A program made the position numbers and the translations under genes. Positions 1-11,814 of a stretch of DNA of 24,994 bases are shown piece after piece; the stretch's first letter is position 1, and every line of letters begins with the position of its first letter. Source of the stretch: Smittium mucronatum (lineage: Eukaryota > Kickxellomycota > Harpellomycetes > Harpellales > Legeriomycetaceae). The notes below the pieces were generated by a model. That model was not told the origin of the DNA. It saw only the letters and a program-made list of their open reading frames with translations, and searched no databases. The stretch spans positions 1 through 24,994 of the forward strand of contig LSSL01006949.1 of assembly GCA_001953115.1 (NCBI GenBank). Direction: 5' to 3'.

Positions 1-210
1 AAAATCTGACGCTTTTTTCTTGTAAGTCATATAGGGTGATTTTTATTTTGTATACTATTGGCTTAATAACTATGTATAGTTTTCAAAATTGAGGGAAACT
101 TGCCTAATTTAGATTTATCAGAATTATTATTTGCTACAATTTGATTTTAATCAAATAAAAAGAAGCTTATTAATAACCAATATTTTTACTAAAAACAAAA
201 TAAAAAACTC

Positions 211-273
211 TTAACCCTTTCAGGGGCCAAATTTTTACTTTGTTTTTTTTGAAATGCGCAAGGAATATTATAT
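211..273 (+). mobile_element. piggyBac-type transposon terminus with TTAA target
   Basis: The sequence TTAA (211-214) is followed directly by CCCTTTCAGGGG (215-226), and an inner motif GCAAGGAATATTATAT lies at 258-273. Insertion at TTAA with ends starting CCC/CCY is the hallmark of the piggyBac superfamily. The same outer 12-mer and a close variant of the inner motif occur in inverted orientation at 19,450-19,507 with almost the same spacing (about 30 bases between them). Agreement between two distant copies makes this a real repeat end rather than a chance match. It probably marks the left end of a non-autonomous element, because no transposase follows it. Confidence 0.6.
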
Positions 274-370
274 AACATGATAGGTTGTTATAGGCCAATT
301 ACATAAGATTCACTTTACCGAAATCAAATAAATGTAGATAAAAACGATACTTTCCATACAATATGGTCTT

Positions 371-600
371 TTTTAGAATTTACACTATAAACCTTGATTA
401 TTGTAGTGTATTATTAGTCAAAAATAATCGACTTAAATAAATAAATAAAAAAAAGACACTTTCTGAACAATAAGCGCACTTTTTTACATTTACACTATAA
501 ATTTTGATTATTTATGTGTTTTATTAGCCAAAAATAATCAACTCTAAATAAATAAACGAAATTAATAATGTCATTTTCTGGACAATGAGTGCATTTTTTT
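371..600. repeat. two-copy tandem repeat, unit about 110 bp
   Basis: The marker TACACTATAA occurs at 381 and again at 491. Each is followed by the same series of blocks: TTGATTATT, TTATTAG(T/C)CAAAAATAATC, AAATAAATAAA, CATTTTCTG/CACTTTCTG, (A/G)CAAT(A/G)AG(C/T)GCA(C/T)TTTTTT. The second copy carries a few extra bases. A short partial third copy may start at 601 (ACATTTAAAC against ACATTTACAC). The unit has no coding content. It lies inside the possible piggyBac-like MITE. Confidence 0.75.
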
Positions 601-1019
601 ACATTTAAACCATATAATTATTTTTCAGCAAAGTTAATTTGCCATTTTAACAATTGAAATTTACCAATGCGATTGTCAGCATTTAATTAATTAATGTGTT
701 TATTTTTTTATAATTCCTTTTCTGCATCAGCTTTTAACTGGTCATCACTTTTTTTATTTGGAATACTTCATTATAAATGCATTTTAAAGATGCAATTATA
801 TTTGCTTTTAATACCGTAAGGATTTGATTTATTGGCACTATTGAATTTTACAGACCTTACTTTGAAGCCATTTTTGTACATTCAGCCCTGAAAGAGCCGA
901 ATCAGAAAGTAGGCGATTTTTCGCCAAAAAAATTGCTTTTTTTTTGTATCACGGAATTTTATTCTAAGATAATCCCATTAAAAACTGTACCTAAAAAATA
1001 TGATAAGAACAATTTAAAA

Positions 1020-1826
1020 CTTTTCCATCACCAAAATCTCCACCAATCAATCCAAAATTTCTACTCATCCACTCATTATTTCTTCATCACCAAAATATCT
1101 AATTATCAATATTTCGCATCACCAAAAAATCACTTTTCATAACCTAAAATCGAAAAAAATCCATATGCTCTATATCTTTTATAACGTTCTTTATCACAGA
1201 TCGAGATTATTTTTAATAAAATTTGCAAGATTTGATAAAAACTTTATTTGGACAAATTATTCTATATAATTAAACCCTTTTAATAATCTTCGAATTGTAT
1301 TAATGGGACTAGATAACCAAATCGTATAAAAATCTTTAAATATACTTTATTCGCCCAGTTTAAAATCAATTTAGGTCTATCAAAATTTAGATCAGTTTTC
1401 AAAATGACTTTCCAAAGTGTTTATATATTTATTATAGGGGTATGCAAGGATATTTATTAATTATTTGGGGTTTTATGAGAAAAAATTGAAAAAGATATCA
1501 CTTTTCAATTTTTTTAAATTTTGATAGTGTATGGTTTCATTTCTTCTTACTAGGATCATTATCACTAATTCAAAGCAAGTTTGAGCTTGTAAAAAATCAA
1601 GTTTATCGTTAAACTAAGGCCATAATTTTTGATTCCAGAATTTCCTTTATTAAAGCATAATTGGGGATATTCTGGAATTAAATAAATAAAAGGGTCTATA
1701 CTAATAATAATTACTCTTTCCATTTATTTGGCGATGAAAAGTGTTTTTTTGGTGATGGTGAAGAAATAATGATTGGATGAGCAGAAATTTTGGATTGATT
1801 GGTGAATATTTTGGTGATCATAAAGG
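1020..1826. mobile_element. foldback-type element 1 (inverted-repeat arms)
   Basis: The stretch about 1,020-1,141 is the imperfect reverse complement of about 1,730-1,826. The clearest paired block is CACCAATCAATCCAAAATTT with CTCATCCA and TCATTATTTCTTC, ending in CACTTTTCAT in both arms. The arms are about 100-120 bp and are separated by about 590 bp of AT-rich DNA without coding potential. Within the left arm the word CATCACCAAAA recurs three times (near 1,027, 1,085 and 1,118), so the arms have internal sub-repeats. Long arms with sub-repeats and a non-coding middle fit a foldback or MITE-like element. Short open frames over both arms (933-1,142 plus, 1,711-1,956 minus) are simply translations of this repeat. 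I could not define terminal bases or a target-site duplication. Confidence 0.65.
1632..1678. repeat. short perfect hairpin
   Basis: ATTCCAGAAT (1,632-1,641) and ATTCTGGAAT (1,669-1,678) are exact reverse complements, forming a 10-bp stem with a 27-base loop. It sits inside foldback element 1, just before the right arm. No run of T follows directly, so I do not call a terminator. It may be a leftover of another small inverted repeat. Confidence 0.5.
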
Positions 1827-1869
1827 TATAACAAATAAAAGGTATAAAAAAGAATATTATACTAACTAA

Positions 1870-2420
1870 AATGGGTTCTTCTTCCGGCTGGGTACCTACG
1901 GGAAAATGGTTCAACCTACCAACAGAAAGACCCCCCCCCCTCTGACATTGATTCAATTAGATGTATATTGAGATTAAATTCAGTCAAGAATTAAGCTCTT
2001 TTTCAAAGAAAAATAACATATTTAAGCTATTGTGATCCTATTCAGAGCCAAATTCCAATTGGATTAATAAAATCAGGCGCCTACCTAAACGTGGAATTGA
2101 CCTACATGGATTTCCTAAAAATAGCTATTAGACGCTGAGATCCGCCTAACTGTCGAATGTTGGAATTGTGCACTAGACGATGTCTCAAGTGTGCTAAACA
2201 AAAGATTCCTCCTGTTTCGAGATAGTACTCCTCTAGAATCACTGTGCACTGTCTCTACTACTCCAAGCCCAGAACAGTACAACTTTGTGTGAAATTTTAG
2301 TACAGTTTAATTCGAAAAGTACGCTATTAATCCTCTAAATCTCGGAAAGATGTTCCACTCTTAGGAGTTGACAATTTCCTTTAGTATGGAATATAATTCG
2401 ACTTTTTCGAGATTATCCCA
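1870..2420. other. GC-enriched island with unidentified open stretches
   Basis: G and C are visibly more common here than in the surrounding DNA, and the segment includes a run of exactly ten C at 1,931-1,940. On the + strand one frame is open from 1,995 to 2,147 (51 codons) and a second from 2,125 to 2,313 (about 63 codons, containing ECWNCALDDVSSVLNKRF). On the minus strand 1,711-1,956 has an open frame containing NHFPVGTQPEEEPILVS. None has a convincing start, and I recognise no domain. The composition suggests a relic of a once-coding or more recently acquired sequence, perhaps part of a retroelement or a dead gene. The coding strand is undecided. Confidence 0.35.
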
Positions 2421-4254
2421 TCTCTTTAATTGTTCTACGTATGTATGGAATATAAAAAAATTATCCATTATTTTTTAAATCAGTCTTGATCTCTAGCAAC
2501 TTTATCGACAGCTCACATAAAATTTGTAAAAATATAATGAAAAAATATTTGATTTGTTCTTTCTTCCGCTTTTTTGCCTTTCAGTAAATTCAATAAACTC
2601 ACAAGTATCCTATTGGTCTAATACATATTTTTTCCTTAGCCCTCTAACTATTGAATATTAAAAATCTAAATATGATTAGATAATTTCACTAGATTTTCCA
2701 TCCTCGTATTTAATTATGAAGTTCGATATGGTTTCCTTGTTTAAATTTTTTGATCTTTTTTTTCTTAACCTCATTCTAAACTTTAATTTCCTCTAAATAG
2801 GAATTATCGGATAATTAATAATTAATTATAAATAATATTCATCCTACCGACGAATCATTTATTTTTGTAAAGTTTTCTCAATAAACGTATTAAGATTATA
2901 AAAACTATATTTTAAAATAAAACTTATTGGTTATTATGAATGAAAATCAATACAAAACCATAAAAATCAATTATTTTAAAATAACGAAATATGAATGGGT
3001 AAACTATAAAAATTCTGAGACATGAATGTTGGAATAATTGAATTAATAAAAGTTTCTTGAATTATATTATATAAAAAATCCACTACAAATAAATTATCAT
3101 TTCCATATCCGAAAAAATTATTTTATAATTTTTCTGATTCTGTTTCGGAAAGCAATGATAATAAATATGCTTGATATTGTACCCGTATTAGAGAAAACCT
3201 GGTTGTATTTTATTTGCTTGCTCTGTTTTTCTTTGGGAATTTTTTTTTGGCCAATTATTGTTTAGATTTATTATGATATTGAGTATAAATATTTTTTTAC
3301 GAATCTATATTTGATATTTTTTAGTACCATCAATTTATTTAGAGTAATAATATGGAGTTTTTAATTAAAATTTAATAAAATGATTGGTTTAAAGAGGTTT
3401 TCTGAAGTTTATACAAAAATTAAAACAGCAATTCATTTTTCAAAAAAAGACTTTTGGAAATAACCCCATCTTTTTTTGATGTTTTGTAAATTAAACACTT
3501 ATTAAATTTATATTTTAGTTAAATTTGTGGAAAAAGTGAAAGTGGTGTAGTAAAAAGATTTATTATGATATATATTTTTTCAATTCAGATTATTTTCACT
3601 ATAACTATTATTTATATTATAATTGATATATATTTCAAGAATTTTGACCTTTAGCCGATTATGTGCACAAAAGTAAAATTTAATTAAACAGATCGAATAA
3701 TGGAATTCACTGTAGGGAAATTTACTATTTTAAATCTCAGTTTTATTTTTTAATAGAAATTATTTTTTTCCTGATTAGGAATTTATTGAAATTTTTAGTA
3801 TAAAATTTTTACTTTTAAAAATGGTAATCTACACTTTTATTTAATATAAAATATTTCAGGCATTTTTAAATTTCAATATTAAATCAAAATAGCAAGTTTC
3901 CTATTCATTTTTATGAAATATTGGAATTTTTATTTGTAAAAAAGGGTCTATTGGAGTTAGAAAAAAAAATGCATCTCTATGAAAACCCCTATAAATAGAT
4001 AATTCTTGTAATTTAAAATTGAAAAATTTAAAGTTTTAATGATTTTTATATTAATTTTAATAGGTTTCAAAATTTTAGGTATCGAGAGTATGTGTTATGT
4101 TAACTGAGCAGTAAAGTATGTATCCAAATAGTTTTATGATTATATATGTATTTAAATCAATACATGGACGGTATAAAAGGTTTTATGTACCGAAAAATTG
4201 ATTATGACTAGAAAAAAAATTAACTAGCATAACAACAATAGTTGTTGATTCTAA

Positions 4255-4410
4255 TTGACTGCGCAATTAAGTATTTTTGTGGGTAAGTGGTTTGCTTAAT
4301 CAAATATGTTGGTAAGTCAGCTATCTTTTTAGGAAAACGCGTTTTTATAGTCAATTTGGCTGCAGAATCGAGTATTTTTTAGGAAAAGCCACTCGAAGAA
4401 TGATTTGGTT
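4255..4410 (+). repeat. degenerate tandem repeat, unit about 50 bp, three copies
   Basis: Three successive blocks share a layout. Copies begin near 4,255 (TTGACTGCGCAATTAAGTAT), near 4,309 (TTGGTAAGTCAGCTATCTTT) and near 4,353 (TTTGGCTGCAGAATCGAGTA). Each continues through a T-rich stretch into (G/A)GG(T/A)AA(G/A), and each ends in a TCAAAT, TCAATTT or TGATTT segment. Copies one and three are the most similar. The block has more G and C than the flanks. No function is apparent. Confidence 0.4.
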
Positions 4411-4642
4411 GAAAATATGGTCTTTAGTAGATATTTTGGGATTTAAAGTTTCTCTAGTTTTAAAAAGTATAATATATGGATTTTATTGTATTGCTGTAGT
4501 GAAATCATTTTTTAGCATTTTTCGGTTCGAATTTTAAGAAAAATAAACTCAAACTTGATTAATAATGGTTTATTATTCTAATAATATTGTGTTTTTATTC
4601 CCAATTTCAAGTTATGAATCAATAATTTCCAATATAATTTTG

Positions 4643-4658
4643 TATATATATATATATT
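4643..4658. repeat. TA dinucleotide microsatellite
   Basis: An uninterrupted TA run of about eight repeats, lying in gene-free AT-rich DNA. Confidence 0.8.
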
Positions 4659-7600
4659 TATAAATGATGATTTCTTCTTTAATTTAGCTGTGATTTTATT
4701 TTTCAGTCTTACATTAGTAGCTTTAATAAATTAAAGTATGCATATATGGTTATTGTAGACCTTTTTTAGTTATTTTGGGTGACACGTCCCACAAAATCCA
4801 ATCAATCCATATTTTCTGTTAATATTTTAAAGTCTGGGGAAAAAAATAACACTTTAATTTAAAACTGTTGAAATTTATTATTATTTTTTTCAGATTTTTG
4901 ATAATTTACAAATGACTTTTTTAATACCAGGGTATTGATTTGGTCCAAACTTCAATTTATCAGAATTTAATTTTTTTCTTTCGAAAATTTGTATAAAGTA
5001 TATTAGCCAAATTTAGGCTCCCGATATATATAAATTCCAATATGTGTCTATTTTTGCAACTGGTTTTTGCAATTAATCAATTATATGTATTTTTCTTTTT
5101 ATTTAATAACTGAAATGACTCATTGTGTTGTATTTTCAATTTTTTTTACGGAATAATCCCAGGTAAAAAATCTTTTATATAATATAGTATTTTTATCTAT
5201 TTCGGTCAGTAAAGTTATGTATATTTTTTAAAAAAATTTATGATTTAATAATTAGATTTGTTATATTTTTATAAAATTTTTAAAATTTCCACGCAACTTG
5301 CAGGAAAAAAATATAATATTTACTCTCTCTTATTAATTTTACTCAATGTATAAAGTATTACTATGTTTTGTACATAATTGTTTTTTTTTTAAATTGATAT
5401 GATAACCTTACAATCAATTATAGCCTTTGAATGATTTAATAGCGTTTTTTATGCTATCATTTTATATATTAAAATAATAATGTACTTATATAAACCTTTT
5501 TAAAGTGTCATAATAAAAAAATTTATTTATAAAAAAATTTATAAATTGAGAATTTTTTATTTTATTTTAAACGCATTTAATTGGAAATTTCGACACATTT
5601 GAAAATTGAAGCTGTTTTAAAATAAATGAAAGTTTTCAATTCAACACTTTTTTTAAGACCAAAAACAAATTCTCTATTCCTTAAAGTGCGTTTCGATAGA
5701 ATATATTATATTGATACCCTAATTTCGAATCAAATTTTAAGAAAATTTTCAAATATTTTTTCATGCTAAGAATTTTAAATTTAGTACATTTAGCAAATTG
5801 CTTTTAAGAATCAAAAGCGATATCCTTATTAGTACAGTTTTATGAATTTAAAATACCCTATATTTCCAAAAATTTATAAAAAAAATACATCCTAAATAAA
5901 AATTTTATTTATGGAACTCAATATATGTTAGATAAAAAACAATTTAAACATCTATCCAAAATAAAAAAACGCTTGAAAATATATATACATTAAATTTGAA
6001 TATTATATTTTGTATCACATATCTTTATTTAGATTCGTACCTTATTGAATCTTTCTGGCCTAAGTTAAAAATTAAGCTAATTTTATAAATGGTTTTGTAA
6101 TAACCTCGTCAATATTTAATTAAAATATTTTATAAAGGTTAAATAAAATCATATATGAAAAAAAATCATTTTTTATTGATAAGTGGTACAGACAACGAAA
6201 AAAATAATATTTTTGTTATTTGGCGTTTATAATGATTTTAGGGAATTTTTCGTAATCTATTAATATATATGATGTCGCACATGTATTAAAAAATTTTCTG
6301 CTAGTTTTTCTTAATAACTAAAGAATGTTTATTTTACTTATTTTAGAATAATTTTCATATTAATCGACCACTTTTTTATAGTTTAATTATAATAATTTAT
6401 ATTTATTGGTTACTGAGGATAAATAGTAACTCCATGAATTTTTTTAAATGACATATAATTCTTTATTAAACCAATATAACTCTAAGGATAAATAACAAAC
6501 AGCTGATTTTTATAAAAAAATTTCAAGTTTTTTAAGCTATTGTATGACTTTTTAAAAAATTTCTGATTTTTTATTTGTTTACCTGAGCTTTTATGTGAAA
6601 AATCTGATGTCTTTATTAAACAATGAAGATCTTTTTCTATGTATAGACAAATCTGTAATTTAAATTTCAAAAAAAGATAAAGATAAAATTTATTGGCAAA
6701 TATTAAATTCAGAACTAATCTATATACATAGAACAAAAAATGAAGAAATAATTCCACAAAAAATATCAGTTTTTTAATTACTGATTTTTAAAACAGATTA
6801 TGGGTAATAGATATCAGGTTTACCTTTTGTTATTAGCTCATATGTGGTAATGGATTATTTATAATCCACTAGAGATTAACCATATCCTATCATTTTATTC
6901 ATAGAGTTTTATTATCTATTTTTCATGATGATTAGAAAGGAAATTACTTCTTTTATATTAAAAAGAAATAATTTTCTTTGATGGTTTTTTTATAAGTTTG
7001 GTCCTATCCATGAGCGATACTTTTATTTTTTTAGCACAGATATTGTGTCTTTTACATTTATTTTACACTTTTTATTTTTTCTTACTATTTTAACTAACAT
7101 ATATACGATTCTACGGATTTTTTTGGAGTTTTAATTCAAAAGTTTGAGTTTTTTGATAAAAAATGATGGTATCAAGGAAATGAATTGAACTTCTTATTTT
7201 AAAAATAAAAAAGCTTAAAAAAAAGTAATCAAATATTTTATTATCAAAAATACGAGGCAGGTGGCAGATTTTTATTAACTGAATAAGAGCCCCAAAAAAA
7301 CTCTATAATAGAAAATATAGGAGGAGATGTGGTAAACTATCTGACAAATATATAAAAAGAAAGAATTTCCAGTAAATTCACTTATAAAATTAAATTAAAA
7401 CAGCTTTTGAATTTTAATTTCGTTTAAATTATTTTTTACAACTAAAGTTATTTTTTTTAGGGATCAAAGACCAATAAAAAATTTAAAGGTATTAACTCTC
7501 TCAAAATAATGAATCAGATTTATTATATATTTATTACACCTGTTTTTTAAAATTGTTTATGTTAGCTGTATAAAACATAAATTTGATTTATAAATAAAAA

Positions 7601-9843
7601 TTTGATCATAAATGTATACGATAGGCAATATTAAAAATTTCGGGATATGGCTATAGCTTCTATTATCGTATATATTGTTTAATTATTTAAAAAAGAGAAG
7701 TTATAACTCCGTATATAGTATTTACACAAATTTATTCATAATTTTAGTATATCTAAAATAATTATCTTAAATGATTTCATATTTATGGAAGGACTTTTAT
7801 TTTTTAATTGAAACAAAGGAATTTAATGGATTTGATAGATCCTTCATCTAAATCTATATAAATAAAGCTTGAACTTAAATTTAAAAATTAAATTTACATA
7901 TATGTTTGTTTTCCAAAACCCCTAAAAGTAAAGAAATCACGAGAAATATTTGCGTGATGTTTTTTTTACATTAAATTTAAATTTTTATGAATATAACTAT
8001 AATAAACGCTACAAATTCGATTCATTCGTTGTTTTATGCACCCAAAATATTATTAAACCATCCATCAAAGGGTGAAAAAATTGTTTGTAACAGACTATAT
8101 TTTAATCAGAGTAAATTTGTCGCATTAATACACATTTTCTGATAAAAATAAATTAATATCAAACTAATTTTTAATGTGAATAGCACCGATCATTGATCGC
8201 TTTTTTAATTTGCTTAAAAAAAACAGCAAATAAAAATTTACTCTTTTTTTATAATAACAATAAGCTTCTTTTAATCATGAAAAATAATTTTTTCAATCTA
8301 ATTTGCCACCTTAAAACGCTGCTGAATAAGTATTTATTTATTTATAATGTTTTCCATAAATAAAAATTATTTTTCATAATTTAATAAATAAAACAGATTT
8401 TTTGCGTAAAAGCTCAAGAAAAAAAATAAAAAATCAGGAAATTTCCAAAATATCAGATAATCTTTTAAAAAACCTGAAATCCAGATAAAAATTCAAAATT
8501 TTATTAGCAAACCTTTTCAAAATATGTAGCAATTTTCTTATAATTCTTTTTAACTCTGATTATTTCTATATTCTAAAAACAAGAGATTAAATTTTATATC
8601 ATTTTTAATGCCAGAGTTTTTTTTTCAGTGAAAATTATTTGATAAATCTTCATTTAATCGTTAAAAACTCAATATAGCAGATAAATATGTGAGATTCTAT
8701 TATAGATCAGAAGCATTCATATAAAAAAATCTACACTTTCTTGATATGGAAATATTGCACTATGATAAGGGAATAATCTATTTTTATTTAAAAAGTTTTT
8801 TTTTCATAAATTTTTTTCTTATTGTATAAATTTTGAAAAAATATTGAAGTTAATATTTTTATTCACCTTTATCGGTTTGGAAATAGTATAAATTTTTATT
8901 AACCAATGGTTTTAAATAAAAAGAGTTTGGTATTGAAAAGAATCTCAAAAATATTAATCCAATTATTTTGTTGTATTTTAATAACAGGAGAAGTATTTTT
9001 AAATGTAGCTCATGATTAATCAGCAAACCAAACATTAAAAAATATCAATTTTACCAAATCGGGAAAGAGTAAAATTTTAATGAAGAAGTGTATCGTTTTA
9101 ATAATAAATCCCATAAAGTTCTCTATTCTATGAAGATTTAACAGATTATGAGATATGTTTCCATTATAAAATACATTCAGCTTAACTCTAGGATACAATT
9201 CTTATTATCATAACACCAGTGGTCCATAAACAGAACCATATAAAGCGATAAAAATTAATAAAGAGAACTAGTATATAAAAAAGTGGCAATTAATAGTATT
9301 TCAATTTCATTTATATAATGAAAAAAAGATACGATTAATATAAAATATCTGCAATTGAAATATATCTGTTACATTTGGTGGCTAGGACACTGCTAAAACT
9401 ACAATATGAATTGAAATCATTTATCAAAAGCAAGCGTTAAATAAACTATAAAAAGAGGCCCATTTTATATATCATTTATCCTCAGTATATTTTTACAACA
9501 ATTTTCTTTGACTTAATTTACTTTTAACTAATAAATTCTTATATTTAAAGCAAATATTAAATATATTCACTTTCTTATACGATCCTTATATTATTATTTA
9601 GACACTTTACTTTTAGCGAGCGGGTAAATTAATGGTTTACTTGACATTTTAAATAAAGTTATCGAAAAATTTTCATAAATAATTTATTATTAGTTAATGG
9701 AAGGTTTTTTTTAACTAATATCGAGAAGTTTTAAAAAAAAATTATACATTAAGAAATTTATAATGTATTTTTGAATATAATAAGATTTTATGTGAGGCTA
9801 AATTTTATTTCTTAGCAGAAAATGTAAGTATTCATCGAATAAG

Positions 9844-9898
9844 ATATTAAAACAATATATATATATATATTATACCATTGTTTTAACGATTAACGCAT
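9844..9898. repeat. AT microsatellite inside an inverted repeat
   Basis: ATTAAAACAAT on the left and ATTGTTTTAACGAT on the right are inverted repeats of each other over about 11-14 bases with one or two mismatches. They enclose an AT run of about nine repeats. The whole can form a hairpin or cruciform. No gene lies nearby. Confidence 0.6.
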
Positions 9899-10477
9899 GT
9901 GCAAAAAAACAAAAAACTTGTGATTATAATTTGGCCCTTTATATATTTTTTAATTTTCTGGACAAAAATTAGCCAATGAGTTATTAATATCATTTCATCA
10001 TTGTTTAGTTATGTGTATATTCATTTGGGGAGCTGAGAAATTAGATGTCAGGAATAAAGACATAAAATCCATTTGGCCTACTAAACAACTTATTAAAAAC
10101 CATTATTAGAAATTTGATGGCCAGAATAAAATAAGAATTTAGTTGTAATATACACATTTTCTAAAAGAAATTAAAAATAAAATATTTTTCATCAAAAATT
10201 AGGCAATATATTCTCGAAGCAAATTGAAATATACCTACAGGTAAGTCACGATGAAACTATATTCGACTTGAATAAAAACCGTTAAATAGAAAATAGAAAA
10301 TATATTTGAAAGTGATGCCAATATTTAAATGATGTTGATTTACAGTTAAATGAGTTTAAACAAAAAAAATAATCCATTTTCTTAATTTCTAAAATTGCAT
10401 ATACATATATCAAATCATTATATTGTTTTTTCAAAATTTGAAAAACATGATTTTATTTTGGTAAAAATTTTATCATC

Positions 10478-11800
10478 ACTAAAATATTGTATAGCCAACC
10501 CGAAATATGACATCTATCACACAAATCCGACACTTATCACTAAAATCTGTCATTCACTGCATTTTTTATGACTAAAATTTGAGCTTAATTACTAATTTTT
10601 TTTCGATTTATTTATTGGTATAAATTCCAAAACTTGATAGAAATTGTTCCTTTTTAAGAAAATAAATAACTTATCCCTTATATTGCGATGAATTTTGGGT
10701 ATAATTTATATCGATGATAGAAGAAACAAATTTTAAATATAATTAGAGTTTAAATTTATCTTGTAAGCGATCAAAATAATAATAATGAAATGAAAATTTA
10801 TAGAGGGAAAGTTTCAAATTCCCTTTCTTATTGCGAATACATTGATACAAATAGCTTTTGTGCGTACTTGTAAGAATGTAATAACATTTATATAGAAAAA
10901 AAGATCAAATAATGAGGATAATTGTACTTAAGTATTATCGAAAGCTCTGAAATGTGTATTTAATAAAAAAATGGAAACATCGATCGATTTTTATTTTATT
11001 AATCATTGAGTTAATTTTCTGAAAGAAACTCAACTGTTTTTTGAGTATTATAAATCTCGCTTTTTTTAGCTCAAAATAATACCATCACTTTTCTATATAC
11101 TGTTGATTATTATAATAAGTTAGAAATTATTTCAGTTTATCAGTATCCATAGTAAAAATACCTAATTAATCAACAAAAAACTGGAATAACTATTTAAATA
11201 TTCTCTAAAAGCTTGAAATGAATGCCAAATTATATTAAAATATCCAGCTGTTAAATTCTTGGCCAGTTTAAATTGCACTATGATCTTTAATAAAAATAAA
11301 CCAAATATTATTATTTAGTTATTAATTTTTGTGCGATTATATGAGTAAAAAAAGATTATATATTTTTGATGGTTGGACTAATATGATATTTATTATTACA
11401 TTTAGTACATAAAATATTCGATTTTATTGTATATTTGGGTACATATAATATGAACCTAATTTCAGCTTTTTTTAAATGACAGTTAACGGTTGATTTTAAT
11501 GAATATAGACTTATGGATTTATTTCGAGTTTTATTGGGTTTTAATTATTATTTTCCCTCATTAAAACTTGCGTTGGGATTGATAGTCTATATTACTGTCA
11601 AAAATCATGTCCATCTATATATCGCATAATAAGGAGCAGTTTGATTGATTTTTGGAATTCCGACCAATAAATAAATCAAAAAAAAATTTAGCGATGAAGC
11701 TCAAATTTTAGTGGTGAAAAATGAAATTAATAGCATATTTTAGCGATAAGTATTAAATTTCAGTGATAGACGTCATATTTTGGGTTTTTTATGCAATATT
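10478..11800. mobile_element. foldback-type element 2 (long inverted-repeat arms)
   Basis: The region about 10,478-10,692 is the imperfect reverse complement of about 11,615-11,800. Paired blocks, in order from the outside, include TAAAATATTG, ACCC(G/A)AAATATGAC(A/G)TCTATCAC, ACTTATC(A/G)CTAAAAT, (A/C)CTAAAATTTGAGCTT, GATTTATTTATTGGT, AATTCCAAAA and (C/T)CCTTAT..TGCGAT. This gives arms of roughly 190-215 bp around about 920 bp of non-coding AT-rich DNA. Inside each arm a motif like TATCACTAAAAT recurs about every 25-30 bp, so the arms are built from sub-repeats. Such structure is typical of foldback or MITE-like non-autonomous transposons. I could not identify a target duplication or assign a superfamily. 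Confidence 0.75.
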
Positions 11801-11814
11801 TTAAAATTTTAAAA

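Larger units (their letters stand above)
211..900 (+). mobile_element. possible non-autonomous piggyBac-like element (MITE)
   Basis: The left end is the TTAA plus CCCTTTCAGGGG terminus at 211-226. A candidate right end is CCCTGAAAGAG at 886-896, which read inverted gives CTCTTTCAGGG, close to the left terminus. The four bases after it are CCGA rather than TTAA, and the inner motif is not recognisable there, so the right boundary is uncertain. An element of about 690 bp without coding capacity would be typical of a piggyBac MITE. The interior contains the tandem repeat at about 371-600. The left end alone is much better supported than this full extent. Confidence 0.3.
2480..10470. other. AT-rich stretch without recognisable genes
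   Basis: About 8 kb of very AT-rich DNA with stop codons throughout all frames. The longest open stretches (6,482-6,757 minus, 91 codons; 9,016-9,198 minus, 60 codons) are Phe/Lys/Ile/Leu-rich, start at weak codons and are about what chance allows at this composition. Apart from the tandem repeat at 4,255-4,410 and the microsatellites listed separately, I see no transposase motif, tRNA-like fold or repeated element. Confidence 0.6.

Noticed and set aside
933..1142. 69-codon + strand open frame
   Set aside because: It is the translation of the left arm of foldback element 1; the inverted copy is open on the other strand in a different frame.
1632..1678. TTCCAGAA as a heat-shock-type regulatory element
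   Set aside because: No gene lies downstream in a sensible position and the match is explained by a hairpin inside a repeat.
4530..4545. GGTTCGAATTT resembling a tRNA B box
   Set aside because: No A box, cloverleaf or anticodon arm can be built around it.
6482..6757. 91-codon minus-strand open frame
   Set aside because: Phe/Leu/Lys/Tyr-rich, starts at GTG, no motif; about one such length is expected by chance in a window of this size and composition.
9016..9198. 60-codon minus-strand open frame
   Set aside because: No recognisable domain, low-complexity hydrophobic composition, and a length within chance expectation.
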